NCBI GenBank assembly: GCA_041653615.1
Contig: JBAZEZ010000008.1
Location: 1-64,000, forward strand
Source of the DNA: JAHJUB01 sp041653615 [NCBI: Candidatus Ratteibacteria bacterium]
GTDB taxonomy: Bacteria > Ratteibacteria > UBA8468 > MWAK01
DNA: 64,000 bases
Direction of reading: 5' to 3'
Part shown: piece by piece, positions 51,568 to 59,616 of the stretch
Layout: the number at the start of each line of letters is the position of its first letter
Position numbering within the stretch: position 1 is the stretch's first letter
The notes under the pieces: generated by a model
The model's database searches: none
Told to the model about the DNA's origin: nothing
What the model saw: the letters and a program-made list of their open reading frames with translations, nothing else
Translations under genes and position numbers: made by a program

Positions 51568-51597
51568 TTGACTTTTAGGAGTGATTTGTAGTAATCT
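51568..51597 (+). promoter_or_regulatory. Possible promoter of rpsI
   Basis: TTGACT at 51568-51573 matches a -35 box. A weak -10-like TAATCT lies at 51592-51597 with an 18-bp gap. AAAGGATT just before ATG 51607 is the ribosome site. The -10 match is poor, so this is tentative. Confidence 0.3.
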
Positions 51598-51606
51598 AAA
51601 AGGATT

Positions 51607-51996
51607 ATGGAAAATTTGATTGTAGCCAGTGGTGGTCGTAAGACGAGCAAGGCGGTGGTGCGTTTTTTTACGGGTACCGGCAAGATTACCGTTAATCAGA
51701 AACCGTTAGAAGCCTATTTCCCGGATACTTTTGTTCAGGGAGACCTGAAGCGTCCCCTGGTTAAGGGCGACTGCGCTGAAAAGTTTGATATCAAGGCGAG
51801 AGTTGTCGGCGGCGGTAAATCCGGTCAGGCGGAGGCGGTGCGGTTGGCAATCAGCCGTGCTCTGGTGAAGTTGAACGGCGATCTGCGCGGCGTTCTGCGT
51901 GAGGAAGAGCTTTTGACCCGGGACCCCCGGATGAAAGAACGGAAGAAATACGGACGGAAGAGCGCCCGGCGGGGTTACCAGTGGACAAAGCGGTAA
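51607..51996 (+). CDS. rpsI: Ribosomal protein S9
   Basis: The 129-residue product is a complete S9 of the small ribosomal subunit: VASGGRKTSKAVVRFFTGTG at the start, GGGKSGQAEAVRLAISRALV near residue 71, LLTRDPRMKERKKYGRKSAR, and the C-terminal RRGYQWTKR. The final KR that reaches the decoding centre is present. The usual partner rplM (L13) is not upstream; a divergent glycosyltransferase is there instead. The gmhB gene starts inside its last codons. Confidence 0.97.
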   Translation: MENLIVASGGRKTSKAVVRFFTGTGKITVNQKPLEAYFPDTFVQGDLKRPLVKGDCAEKFDIKARVVGGGKSGQAEAVRLAISRALVKLNGDLRGVLREEELLTRDPRMKERKKYGRKSARRGYQWTKR

Positions 51997-52559
51997 GAGT
52001 CCCCAAGGCGAAACCGCCCCTGGTTGTTTTTCTGGACCGGGACGGGGTTATCTGCCGGTATTTTGCTAACGATTTTACCAAGAGTTGGGAAGAGTTTGAA
52101 TTTTTGGCCGGAGCCAGAGAGGCGCTGAAATTGCTTAATCAGGCCGGGGCGAAGGTCATTGTTATCTCCAATCAGTCAGGCATCAATAAGGGTATCTACT
52201 CTACGGAAGACCTGAAGGGAATTGACCGCAGAATGACTGAAGCGGTTGCTGCTTCCGGAGGCAGGATAGACGCCTCTTTTTATTGTCCGCATACCCCCGC
52301 CGAATCTTGTCTTTGCCGGAAACCCGGCACCGGGCTGGTGACGAAAGCGGTCTCCGAATTACACCTCAATCTGAAAGAGAGCGCCGCCTATTTTGTGGGT
52401 GACGCCGAAATAGATGTTATTACCGGACATAGGGCTGATTTGATAACCATACTGGTTCTATCCGGCCGGACCATTCTGGCAAACGAAACCGAAGGCTGGA
52501 AGATAAAGCCGGAGCATATTGCGCCGGATTTGATGGGCGCGGTGAAATACATACTGTAA
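51981..52559 (+). CDS. gmhB: D-glycero-D-manno-heptose 1,7-bisphosphate 7-phosphatase
   Basis: The 192-residue HAD-family phosphatase has VVFLDRDGVICRYFANDFTK (motif I DxDG), VIVISNQSGINKGIYSTEDL (motif II), the zinc-binding loop CPHTPAESCLCRKPGTGLV and YFVGDAEIDVITGHRA (motif IV). The zinc loop identifies GmhB-type or closely related histidinol-phosphate phosphatases. GmhB acts in the making of ADP- or GDP-heptose for LPS or S-layer glycans. The likely start is GTG 51981, overlapping rpsI by 16 bp, which indicates co-translation with a ribosomal protein gene. Confidence 0.85.
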   Translation: MDKAVRVPKAKPPLVVFLDRDGVICRYFANDFTKSWEEFEFLAGAREALKLLNQAGAKVIVISNQSGINKGIYSTEDLKGIDRRMTEAVAASGGRIDASFYCPHTPAESCLCRKPGTGLVTKAVSELHLNLKESAAYFVGDAEIDVITGHRADLITILVLSGRTILANETEGWKIKPEHIAPDLMGAVKYIL

Positions 52560-52568
52560 TTTTTAAAT

Positions 52569-52623
52569 GTAGCGCGAGGTTTTAGCCTCGCCGCATTTAG
52601 CGACCCTAAAGGGTGGCACTACG
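52569..52623. repeat. Two hairpins (GCGAGG-CCTCGC and GCGACCC-GGGTGGC)
   Basis: GCGCGAGGTTTTAGCCTCGC and GCGACCCTAAAGGGTGGC lie side by side between gmhB and the aminotransferase gene. The second is related to the palindrome at 33402-33426. No T-run follows; they are small dispersed repeats. Confidence 0.55.
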
Positions 52624-52638
52624 TTTTGCGAGGAGATT

Positions 52639-53757
52639 ATGGGTGGAATTGAAACGGTCGGTAGTCGGGAAGAAGAGCTGGTTTTGGATGTAATCCGCAG
52701 TAAGAAAATTTTTCGTTACGCTTTCAACGACCGGGAAGTAACCGCTTCCTACGTTTACCGCTTCGAAAAGATGTTCCGGGAATTTGTCGGAGCCGGATAC
52801 AGTCTGGCAGTTTCTTCCGGAACCGCGGCCCTGCGGACCGCTCTGGCGGCGCTGGGTATCAAGCACGGAGATGAGGTAATCGTTCCGGCGTATACTTTTG
52901 TCGCTACCCTGGAGGCGGTGATTGAGTCAGGCGCCCAACCGGTTCTGGTGGAAATAGACGATTCTTTTAATATCAATCCGGCTAAGATTGAAAAAGCGAT
53001 TACGGCAAAAACCAGGGTGATTATGCCGGTGCACATGATGGGTTCGGCAGCCGCAATGGATGAAATTCAGTCCATTGCCCGAAAACACAACCTTTTCGTG
53101 GTTGAAGACGCCTGCCAGGCAGTCGGCGCCAAATATAAAGGGAAACTTGTCGGTACGCTGGGCCGGATGTCCGCTTTCAGTTTTGACTCCGCGAAACTGC
53201 TAACCTGCAGCGAGGGTGGAATGGTTACAACCAACGACGCGGAACTTTACCGGAAGGCGGACCGTTTTCACGATCACGGCCATGTTCACGACCTCAGCCT
53301 GCCCCGGGGCAGGGAACCGAAAGAAGGCGGAGGCGTTAACTTCCGTCTTTCGGAAATCCTGGCTGCTTTCGGCCTGGCGCAAACAGAAAGACTTCCCGGG
53401 ATGCTGGAAAGTTTGTGCCGCAACCGTTCCCGCATTAAAGATGGTTTGAAGCTACCTCCCGGATTTACCTTTCGCCGTTTTAACGACCCGGAAGACGCGG
53501 CTACTTTTTTGGCGGTTCTGGCGCCAAATCAAGACCGGGCCGATAAGGTTAAGGAAGGCCTTCTGAAATCCGGGATTACTCCGGCCACGCTCAACTACTG
53601 GCACTATGAGGTGAACCGGGATTTGGTCAGTGGTTCTTATCCGGAAACCGAAGATTACATCGGCCGGGCAATCGTCCTGGAGATTAAAGTTAAGATGGAA
53701 GATGGGCAGATAACGCAAATTATTTCCAGCCTGAACGAAAGTCTTGCCGTCTGCTAA
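52639..53757 (+). CDS. DegT/DnrJ/EryC1/StrS aminotransferase
   Basis: The 372-residue PLP enzyme has VSSGTAALRTALAALGIKHG near residue 55, DEVIVPAYTFVATLEAVIES, VFVVEDACQAVGAKYKG-like sequence near 155, and AFSFDSAKLLTCSEGGMV, with the PLP lysine in DSAKL. It differs from the two aminotransferases in the main locus in this lysine motif, which is closer to the group with SFDFVKTITCGEGG. It should aminate a keto sugar nucleotide. A strong GAGGAG lies just before ATG 52639. Confidence 0.9.
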   Translation: MGGIETVGSREEELVLDVIRSKKIFRYAFNDREVTASYVYRFEKMFREFVGAGYSLAVSSGTAALRTALAALGIKHGDEVIVPAYTFVATLEAVIESGAQPVLVEIDDSFNINPAKIEKAITAKTRVIMPVHMMGSAAAMDEIQSIARKHNLFVVEDACQAVGAKYKGKLVGTLGRMSAFSFDSAKLLTCSEGGMVTTNDAELYRKADRFHDHGHVHDLSLPRGREPKEGGGVNFRLSEILAAFGLAQTERLPGMLESLCRNRSRIKDGLKLPPGFTFRRFNDPEDAATFLAVLAPNQDRADKVKEGLLKSGITPATLNYWHYEVNRDLVSGSYPETEDYIGRAIVLEIKVKMEDGQITQIISSLNESLAVC

Positions 53758-53764
53758 TGTCATT

Positions 53765-53814
53765 TCCCCTCACTATACCTCTCCCCATCGGGGAGAGGAC
53801 GAAGGTGAGGGGGG
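53765..53814. repeat. Palindromic GGGGAGAGGACGAAGGTGAGG repeat
   Basis: CCTCTCCCCATCGGGGAGAGG with the tail ACGAAGGTGAGGGGGG is the same family as at 33438 and 3379. Its G-rich end lies 5 bp from the ATG of the next gene and forms that gene's Shine-Dalgarno-like sequence. Confidence 0.8.
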
Positions 53815-53818
53815 CTTA

Positions 53819-54886
53819 ATGAAAATCATAGTCTTGGATGACGGCAACCGCGGTAATTTAAACCAGGCGCTCGGGATAGCGGAAAGGTTGCCGGGGGCGG
53901 AAATTGAAACAATTACGGTTCGTCCCCTTTCTTTTCTCCGCCGCGCCATACTGTTTCTAGCTGCGAATCTGGTAGGTATAACTCCTCTTTTTAAGATTCG
54001 TTTTTTGCTCCGGCACGTTGCCCGCGTCGTTCCCGCTTACCCTTCCTTTAAGCCTTCGGCAATAATCTCCGCCGGTTCAAGACTGGCTCCAATCAACGTT
54101 CTTTTAAGCCGCCGCGCTTGTGCCGTAAGCATCCAGGTTCTTTACCCCAACTTTCTCCGCGTGAGAATTTTTGATTTACTCGTACTGCCGAAACATGACC
54201 TTGCGCGATATCCGAAGATTGCGGCTGCGCAAAACCTGATGGTAATCAAAGGCGCTCCCAACCGGATTAAACCCGCAGGCCCGAGCAACATGTCATTTCC
54301 GCGGATAGTAAGCGGGAATCCAATCCAAATTGCTGTCCTAATCGGCGGGGACGATAAGAACTATTTGATTTCCGAGGAGTGGGCGGAAGAACTTTCCCGG
54401 CGTCTGACCGAAATTTCCGAAAAATTACCGGCTCAAATTTATCTTACGACCAGCCGCCGGACTAATCTCAAAGTAGAAGATATTTTTCGAAAATTCCTGG
54501 GCGGCAAACCGGAAAGATTCAGCCTCGTTTTTTACTGGCAGGATTTTGCCAATCCGGTAGCGGAGTTTTTGAATAATGCCGACTTGATATTTACGACCGA
54601 GGACAGTATCAACATGGTCTCCGAGGCAGCCAGTTCCGGAAAACCGACCGTAGTATTGAGGGTGGGACGAAAGCATCAAAAACGCCTGGTTTTCGACCAG
54701 GCGTTTGAAAACCTTGTTAAAGGAGATTATATTAATTTCTGGTTATTGGAAGACCTGGTTTCTTCCAATGTGACCGAAGCCGTTTGTAATCCGAATCGGA
54801 AAATTCTGGCCGAGACCGAAAAGGTAACCGCGAAAGTGCTGGAATTGTTGAGAAATCAGGAAATGACCGCGGTGTTATCCAGGTAG
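53819..54886 (+). CDS. ELM1-family protein, GT-B-like
   Basis: The frame is open from 53744, but its first 25 codons are the repeat; the real protein starts [20 protein letters not shown] at ATG 53819 (355 residues). It has the [13 protein letters not shown] and [20 protein letters not shown] patterns and the C-terminal [20 protein letters not shown] found in the mitochondrial-fission ELM1-like family. Bacterial members are GT-B-fold proteins thought to work on surface sugars. They often neighbour heptose or Kdo genes, which fits gmhB nearby. The exact reaction is unknown. The 3' end overlaps serS convergently by 31 bp. Confidence 0.82.
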   Translation: MKIIVLDDGNRGNLNQALGIAERLPGAEIETITVRPLSFLRRAILFLAANLVGITPLFKIRFLLRHVARVVPAYPSFKPSAIISAGSRLAPINVLLSRRACAVSIQVLYPNFLRVRIFDLLVLPKHDLARYPKIAAAQNLMVIKGAPNRIKPAGPSNMSFPRIVSGNPIQIAVLIGGDDKNYLISEEWAEELSRRLTEISEKLPAQIYLTTSRRTNLKVEDIFRKFLGGKPERFSLVFYWQDFANPVAEFLNNADLIFTTEDSINMVSEAASSGKPTVVLRVGRKHQKRLVFDQAFENLVKGDYINFWLLEDLVSSNVTEAVCNPNRKILAETEKVTAKVLELLRNQEMTAVLSR

Positions 54887-56121
54887 GGCCTTAATACTTC
54901 CGGTACAACAATCGTACCGTCTTTTTGCTGGTAAGTTTCCAGGATGCAGGCAACGGTCCGTGCCAGGGCGACGCCGGAACCGTTGAGGGTGTGTACGAAA
55001 CGGACTTCGCCTTTTTTATTTCGGTAGCGGATATTGCCGCGCCTCGCCTGAAAGTCCTCAAAATTACTGCAGGAGGAAACTTCCAGATAACGGTTCTGCG
55101 CCGGAGCCCACGCTTCAATGTCATAACACTTGGCTCCGGAAAAGGACAACTCTCCGGTGCAGAGCAGCATTACGCGGTAGTGTAAGCCCAGGGCTTGCAA
55201 AACGCCTTCCGCGTCCGCTAACAGTTTTTCCAGTTCCGCGTAAGAATCCTCTGCCCGGCAGAACTTGACCATCTCCACCTTATCGAACTGGTGGATGCGC
55301 AGCAATCCTTTTGTATCCTTGCCGTAGGCGCCGGCTTCCAGGCGGAAACAGGGTGTGTAGGCGGTGTAATAAACCGGCAGGTCTGCTTCGCGGAAGAGCT
55401 CGTCCTGGTGGATGTTGGTTACCGGAACTTCAGCGGTGGGGATGAGAAACAGGTCTTCACTTTCCACCCGGTACATATCTTTTTCCAGTTTTGGCAACTG
55501 GCCGGTATTGTACATGCTGCGGCGGTTGACTACGAAAGGAGGCGATACTTCCCGGTAACCTTCTTTTCGGTGCCGGTCAAGCATGAAGTTTATCAGCGCT
55601 CTTTCCAGCCGCGCGCCCCAGCCGGTATAGAGCACGAAGAAACTGCCGGACATCCGTCCGGCCGCCTTAAAATTAATCAGGCCTAACTTTTCCGCCAGTT
55701 CGTGGTGGGGCAGCAGCGGAAAAGCGGGAACAATTTTTTCGCCCCACGCCCGCGCCTCTACATTTCCCTCCGCGTTTTTTCCCTCCGGTACATCCGCTGC
55801 CGGGACATTGGGCACAAAACTCAAGGTTTGTTCCAGGTCCGCTTCTTTTTTCCGCAGTCCTTCTTCCAGTTCCTTTATCCGGTCGGAGACGCTCCGCATT
55901 TCAAGAATTAATCCGGCGGCGTCCTTGTTTTCTTTTTTCAATTGGCTGATACGCTCGCTGGTTTCATTACGCTGATGCCGGAGTTGCTCTGCTTCAGAAA
56001 GGATTAAGCGCCGTTCTTCGTCCAGCGCCAGGATGGCGGCAATGTCAACGGTCGCGCCTTTATCTCTCGCCGCTTTTTCCACAACCTGGCTGTTTTCCCG
56101 GATAAATTTTATGTCCAGCAT
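54856..56121 (-). CDS. serS: Seryl-tRNA synthetase
   Basis: The 421-residue class II synthetase has the long N-terminal coiled coil that grips the tRNA arm (residues ~30-100, rich in Glu, Lys and Leu: [20 protein letters not shown]). Motif 2 is [20 protein letters not shown], followed by FDKVEMVKF, and motif 3 is [33 protein letters not shown] is the serine-site TxE loop. Length is normal. The start ATG at 56121 gives [20 protein letters not shown]. It activates serine and charges tRNA-Ser and tRNA-Sec. Confidence 0.97.
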   Translation of the reverse strand: MLDIKFIRENSQVVEKAARDKGATVDIAAILALDEERRLILSEAEQLRHQRNETSERISQLKKENKDAAGLILEMRSVSDRIKELEEGLRKKEADLEQTLSFVPNVPAADVPEGKNAEGNVEARAWGEKIVPAFPLLPHHELAEKLGLINFKAAGRMSGSFFVLYTGWGARLERALINFMLDRHRKEGYREVSPPFVVNRRSMYNTGQLPKLEKDMYRVESEDLFLIPTAEVPVTNIHQDELFREADLPVYYTAYTPCFRLEAGAYGKDTKGLLRIHQFDKVEMVKFCRAEDSYAELEKLLADAEGVLQALGLHYRVMLLCTGELSFSGAKCYDIEAWAPAQNRYLEVSSCSNFEDFQARRGNIRYRNKKGEVRFVHTLNGSGVALARTVACILETYQQKDGTIVVPEVLRPYLDNTAVIS

Positions 56122-56177
56122 ATCTTTGGTATTTTATAATGATAGCCCTTCTTTGGTCAAATATGCTACAATAGAGC

Positions 56178-56353
56178 GCTTGGTTGTCTCTTTTGCCGCA
56201 CACGCTGCGCGCCAGGCAAAACTACGCAATTTCGCAACGAGCCTCGCCGTGTTTTTGCCTATATTTCAGGCAAATCACGGCTACTCATTGCTTCATTTTG
56301 CTTGTTTTGCTCTGTCGCTTCGCGAAGTGCGGCAAAAGAGACAAGCCTCGCTT
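56178..56353 (-). repeat. Structured repeat element B, copy 2
   Basis: The second copy of element B, on the minus strand, lies between serS and the LOG-family gene. The outer arms TTGTCTCTTTTGCCGCAC (56184-56201) and GTGCGGCAAAAGAGACAA (56327-56344) are a perfect 18-bp inverted repeat. Inside, GCCGTG (56246-56251) pairs with CACGGC (56276-56281) around a second stem TTTGCCT/AGGCAAA (56254-56260 with 56268-56274). The conserved single-stranded-like parts GCAAAACAAGCAAAATGA, AATGAGTAGCCGTG, CACGGCGAG, CTCGTT and TTGCGTAGTTTTGCC match copy 1 at 4554-4726. An open frame crosses it, but it has no protein-like features. Confidence 0.8.
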
Positions 56354-56371
56354 GAAGAAAAACTAATAAAA

Positions 56372-56995
56372 ATGGATACACCACTTTCCCAGGACAGCTG
56401 GCGGGTTTTTCACATCATGTCCGAATTTGTGGACGGATTTGAAGCTTTGTCCGGTTTAGGTAAAGCGGTCAGTATTTTCGGTTCGGCCCGGGTGAAGCCG
56501 TCGGACCCGTATTACCAAAAGGCAGAGCAGACGGCGCGTGCTCTGGTAAAGGCCGGTTACGCGGTTATTACCGGAGGCGGGCCCGGCATTATGGAGGCGG
56601 CGAATAAGGGCGCTTCCGAAGCCGGCGGCGCTTCCGTTGGTTTAAACATTGAGTTGCCCAATGAACAGAAACCAAATTCTTACATTAAGACCCTGATTTC
56701 TTTCCGTTATTTTTGCGTACGCAAATATATGTTTGTCCGGTTTGCCTCCGGTTTTGTCTTTTTTCCCGGCGGTTTCGGCACCAACGACGAACTGATGGAG
56801 GCGCTCTGCCTTATTGAGACCGGACGCAGCCCGAAAGTTCCTTTAGTGCTGGTTGGCCGGGATTATTGGAAGGGTTTGCTGGACTGGTTTTCCAAGACGC
56901 TGATAGCCGGGAATTATATCACCCCGGAAAACCTGTCCCTGGTTACCCTGGTTGAAGAACCGGAAGAGGCGGTAGCAGCTCTTGTAAAAAAATGA
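56372..56995 (+). CDS. LOG-family protein (lysine decarboxylase-like nucleotide hydrolase)
   Basis: The frame continues upstream through element B2, but ATG 56372 gives a normal 207-residue member. ISIFGSARVKPSDPYYQ-like sequence, VITGGGPGIMEAANKGASEA near residue 63 and FVFFPGGFGTNDELMEALCL near 127 are the PGGxGTxxE and GGGPGxME signatures. Family members cleave nucleotide monophosphates to base and ribose phosphate and can release cytokinins in some organisms. The protein is cytosolic. Element B2 separates it from serS. Confidence 0.9.
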   Translation: MDTPLSQDSWRVFHIMSEFVDGFEALSGLGKAVSIFGSARVKPSDPYYQKAEQTARALVKAGYAVITGGGPGIMEAANKGASEAGGASVGLNIELPNEQKPNSYIKTLISFRYFCVRKYMFVRFASGFVFFPGGFGTNDELMEALCLIETGRSPKVPLVLVGRDYWKGLLDWFSKTLIAGNYITPENLSLVTLVEEPEEAVAALVKK

Positions 56996-57020
56996 GGTTT
57001 TAAGTGTCAGATCGCATTAT

Positions 57021-57872
57021 TTGCAGAAAAGAGATATGTTGAGTTCTAGAAACGCAAAATATTTATTTTTCGCCCTCTTGTTAACCGCCTTCGTGTTAAT
57101 TCTTGATATAAAAACCCCCTTAAGCTATGTAGCCGCGTTTATCTATATTTTCCCTCTTTTAATTTTTCTGCAAATCAGAATAAAGAATATATATGTCGTT
57201 TCACCTGTTTTCTTTTCAACCTTAACAATAGTCGCGGTTTTTTTCAAACCGGACATGTTTGACATCCCTACTCCGGTTAGCGTTCCTATTTTCAATCGTT
57301 CTCTGGTGATAAGTACGCTGTGGATAATTGCGTTTCTTTCGTATTTGAAAAATAAAAGCGATGAACAACTGAAATTATACGCTACGACAGATTTATTGAC
57401 CGGTATCTTAAACAGGAGAGCCGGATTGCTTTTTTTGGAACAACAGATGAGAATGGCCCAACGGCAGAAGTTCGCGTTGACAATCTGTTTTATGGATATT
57501 AACCTGCTTAAAGAAGTTAACGATAAATACGGTCACTCGGAAGGTGATTGGTTGATAAATACAATTGCCAATATTATTAAAGAAACAATCAGGGAATCAG
57601 ATGTAATCTGCCGCCTCGGCGGTGATGAATTTCTGGTGACTTTCACTGGATGCGAAATAGGTCACGCTAAAAACATTCTTGACAAAATTCAGAAAAGAGT
57701 TTATGAGGTAAATACGGAAAAGCAGAAACCGTTTACCGTAAGTTTCAGCTATGGTTTTGCCGAATATGATTTATCGGATAAAATATCAATGGACGAATTG
57801 ATGTCTGTTGCGGATAAAGAAATGTACCATAACAAAAATAAATTCAAGGAACAGATATATCAGGTTAAATGA
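57021..57872 (+). CDS. Membrane diguanylate cyclase (GGDEF)
   Basis: The 283-residue protein has about four hydrophobic segments in residues 1-110 (YLFFALLLTAFVLILDI, PLSYVAAFIYIFPLLIFLQI and others), then a GGDEF domain: LTGILNRRAGLLFLEQQMRM, DINLLKEVNDKYGHSEGDWL and VICRLGGDEFLVTF. The active-site GGDEF is intact. RESD lies five residues before it, an inhibitory (I) site, so feedback by c-di-GMP is likely. The N-terminal sensor is of unknown ligand. It makes c-di-GMP, a signal that commonly controls exopolysaccharide. Confidence 0.92.
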   Translation: MQKRDMLSSRNAKYLFFALLLTAFVLILDIKTPLSYVAAFIYIFPLLIFLQIRIKNIYVVSPVFFSTLTIVAVFFKPDMFDIPTPVSVPIFNRSLVISTLWIIAFLSYLKNKSDEQLKLYATTDLLTGILNRRAGLLFLEQQMRMAQRQKFALTICFMDINLLKEVNDKYGHSEGDWLINTIANIIKETIRESDVICRLGGDEFLVTFTGCEIGHAKNILDKIQKRVYEVNTEKQKPFTVSFSYGFAEYDLSDKISMDELMSVADKEMYHNKNKFKEQIYQVK

Positions 57873-58028
57873 CCGGTTGTCCATTTTTGCCAAAACGCTT
57901 TCCGCGGAGTATAATAATACTGTTGCCCGCCGATATTGGTTATCCGGCTTCGGTATATCCCAAAGTCTCGGCGCGCAGGATTCGGTTTCAAGATTGCGCA
58001 ATGCTTGGCCGAAAAAGGAAGTATCTGC

Positions 58029-59255
58029 ATGAAAAGGATAGTATTTATTAGATTTTGTCACAACGCGGTCCTGATTTTTGCTGCTTCAATCTTCTTTTTC
58101 TTCTTCCTTAATTGCCAATATTATCATCTAGAGATACCGCCTTTCTATTATCTTTTGGGTATCGCGGTGGTTTTTTTCTCGCTTTTGGTTTTGTTGATTA
58201 TCGGGGAAATTTCTTCCAGAAATGCGCTCACCGTCTTATTTCGGGAAACGGAAACTCTGAAGTTAAAAATAGGAGATTACAGGCTGGAATCAGAGCTTCT
58301 CGCGGCTTTAAACAATATTATTGAAGTATTCAGCCAGGATCTGGATTTAGGAGGGGTTATATCACGAGTGGCTGTTTCCCTGAGGAAATTGTTTAGGGGG
58401 GAAACGGTTTTAGTTTGGGTTTATAGCGGTAAATCCAGCACTACCTCTTTAAGGGTTGTGGAAGGCGAAGAATTTAAAATGGACGACGAGGCCCTGGAAG
58501 AAGTAATTTTAAGGGGCAATTCCGTTTTGATAAATAATTTAGCCTCTTTTTCCAAGTATAAGAGTTTTGTGGACGCAGGATTTGCCTCTATTTTGATTGC
58601 CCCCCTGAAAAGGAGAAATGAGGTGCATGGTTTGCTCGGTGTATTTTGCCGCACCGGCAGGAATTTCACTTCTAAAGACCTGGAATTATTAACCGTTGTT
58701 TCCCGGCAGGTCGGTTTGTTTATTGAAAACGCCGAACTTTTGGATAAGACCAAGACTCTTTCCCTTACCGACGGTTTGACCGACCTCTACAACCGGCGTC
58801 ATTTCCAGACCGTAATTGAAGCCGAGATAGAAAAAGCAAAAAAGAACAATTGGAAGTTATCTTTAGCGATGAGTGACCTGGATTATTTCAAAAATTATAA
58901 TGATACCAACGGGCATTTGGCGGGGGACAAAGCCTTGCAGCAGGTAGCCAATTTATTTAAAAAAGGGACCAAAGGGTCTGATACGATAGCCCGATACGGC
59001 GGAGAAGAATTCGCTATTATTTTCCCGAACACTACCAAAGAAAACGGTTTAAAAGTTTGCCGGAAATTAGGAGAAAGCATTAAAGCTTTTAAGTTTCCCG
59101 ATGAGGAAAAACAACCGAACAAGGATTTTACGATAAGTATCGGCTTGGCAACTTTTCCGGATGACGCAACCCTGCCGGAAGAATTGATTAATAAGGCGGA
59201 TAAGGCTTTATATCAGGCTAAAGAATCGGGTCGGGATAGGGTTTGCGCAATCTGA
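58029..59255 (+). CDS. GAF-GGDEF diguanylate cyclase, membrane-anchored
   Basis: ATG 58029 is chosen because AGGAAG lies about 8 bp upstream and the N-terminus is then a proper membrane segment (VLIFAASIFFFFFLNC); the frame is open from 57936. The 408-residue product has two membrane helices, a GAF domain (~75-225; SVLINNLASFSKYKSFVDAG, SILIAPLKRRNEVHGLLGVF) and a GGDEF domain (LTDGLTDLYNRRHFQTVIEA, ARYGGEEFAIIFPNTTKENG). GGEEF is an active variant. The RxxD inhibitory site is absent (KGSD). It lies 157 bp after the other GGDEF gene on the same strand. Confidence 0.9.
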   Translation: MKRIVFIRFCHNAVLIFAASIFFFFFLNCQYYHLEIPPFYYLLGIAVVFFSLLVLLIIGEISSRNALTVLFRETETLKLKIGDYRLESELLAALNNIIEVFSQDLDLGGVISRVAVSLRKLFRGETVLVWVYSGKSSTTSLRVVEGEEFKMDDEALEEVILRGNSVLINNLASFSKYKSFVDAGFASILIAPLKRRNEVHGLLGVFCRTGRNFTSKDLELLTVVSRQVGLFIENAELLDKTKTLSLTDGLTDLYNRRHFQTVIEAEIEKAKKNNWKLSLAMSDLDYFKNYNDTNGHLAGDKALQQVANLFKKGTKGSDTIARYGGEEFAIIFPNTTKENGLKVCRKLGESIKAFKFPDEEKQPNKDFTISIGLATFPDDATLPEELINKADKALYQAKESGRDRVCAI

Positions 59256-59310
59256 TATCCGCTTCTTTCCGGGTGTTCACCATTCATTATCCACCATTCA
59301 ATGTTTTGCC

Positions 59311-59384
<74 letters not shown>

Positions 59385-59518
59385 CTTTATCGCATCTTGA
59401 GTACAGGATTCGATGGGAGTGAAGTCAGGCGTTGCGACTGATTAAGGAGCAATGCCAGCGGGTGGCCGAGTGGAGGCGCAGTGAAGCCGAGACCGCCGAA
59501 TCCTGTACCGCCCACTTT
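59385..59518 (+). repeat. tRNA-trailing structured element A, copy 2 (behind tRNA-Val)
   Basis: This element follows tRNA-Val directly. GTACAGGATTCG (59401-59412) is an exact inverted copy of the tRNA T-arm/acceptor segment CGAATCCTGTAC. That same segment is repeated in direct orientation at 59497-59508 within a 22-bp copy of the tRNA 3' end. The ends can thus pair as a 12-bp stem. The core is about 80-85% identical by eye to element A1. GGCGTTGC/GCAATGCC (59428-59435 with 59449-59456) and GT/AC (59470-59471 with 59492-59493) are stems in which A1 has different but pairing bases. No ORF. A co-transcribed structured RNA seems likely. Confidence 0.8.
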
Positions 59519-59616
59519 TTACGTATTATGCCGTTGTCTTGTAAATGTCTTGTTACGGGTGGTTGCCAAGTCGTAGATGCCTGCCCATTTCCTGTCTTGC
59601 CTTATTAACCATAAAA

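Noticed and set aside
56033-56371. Extended N-terminus of the LOG-family protein (ORF from 56033)
   Set aside because: The extension overlaps the serS start and translates element B2; the protein family begins at about 56372.
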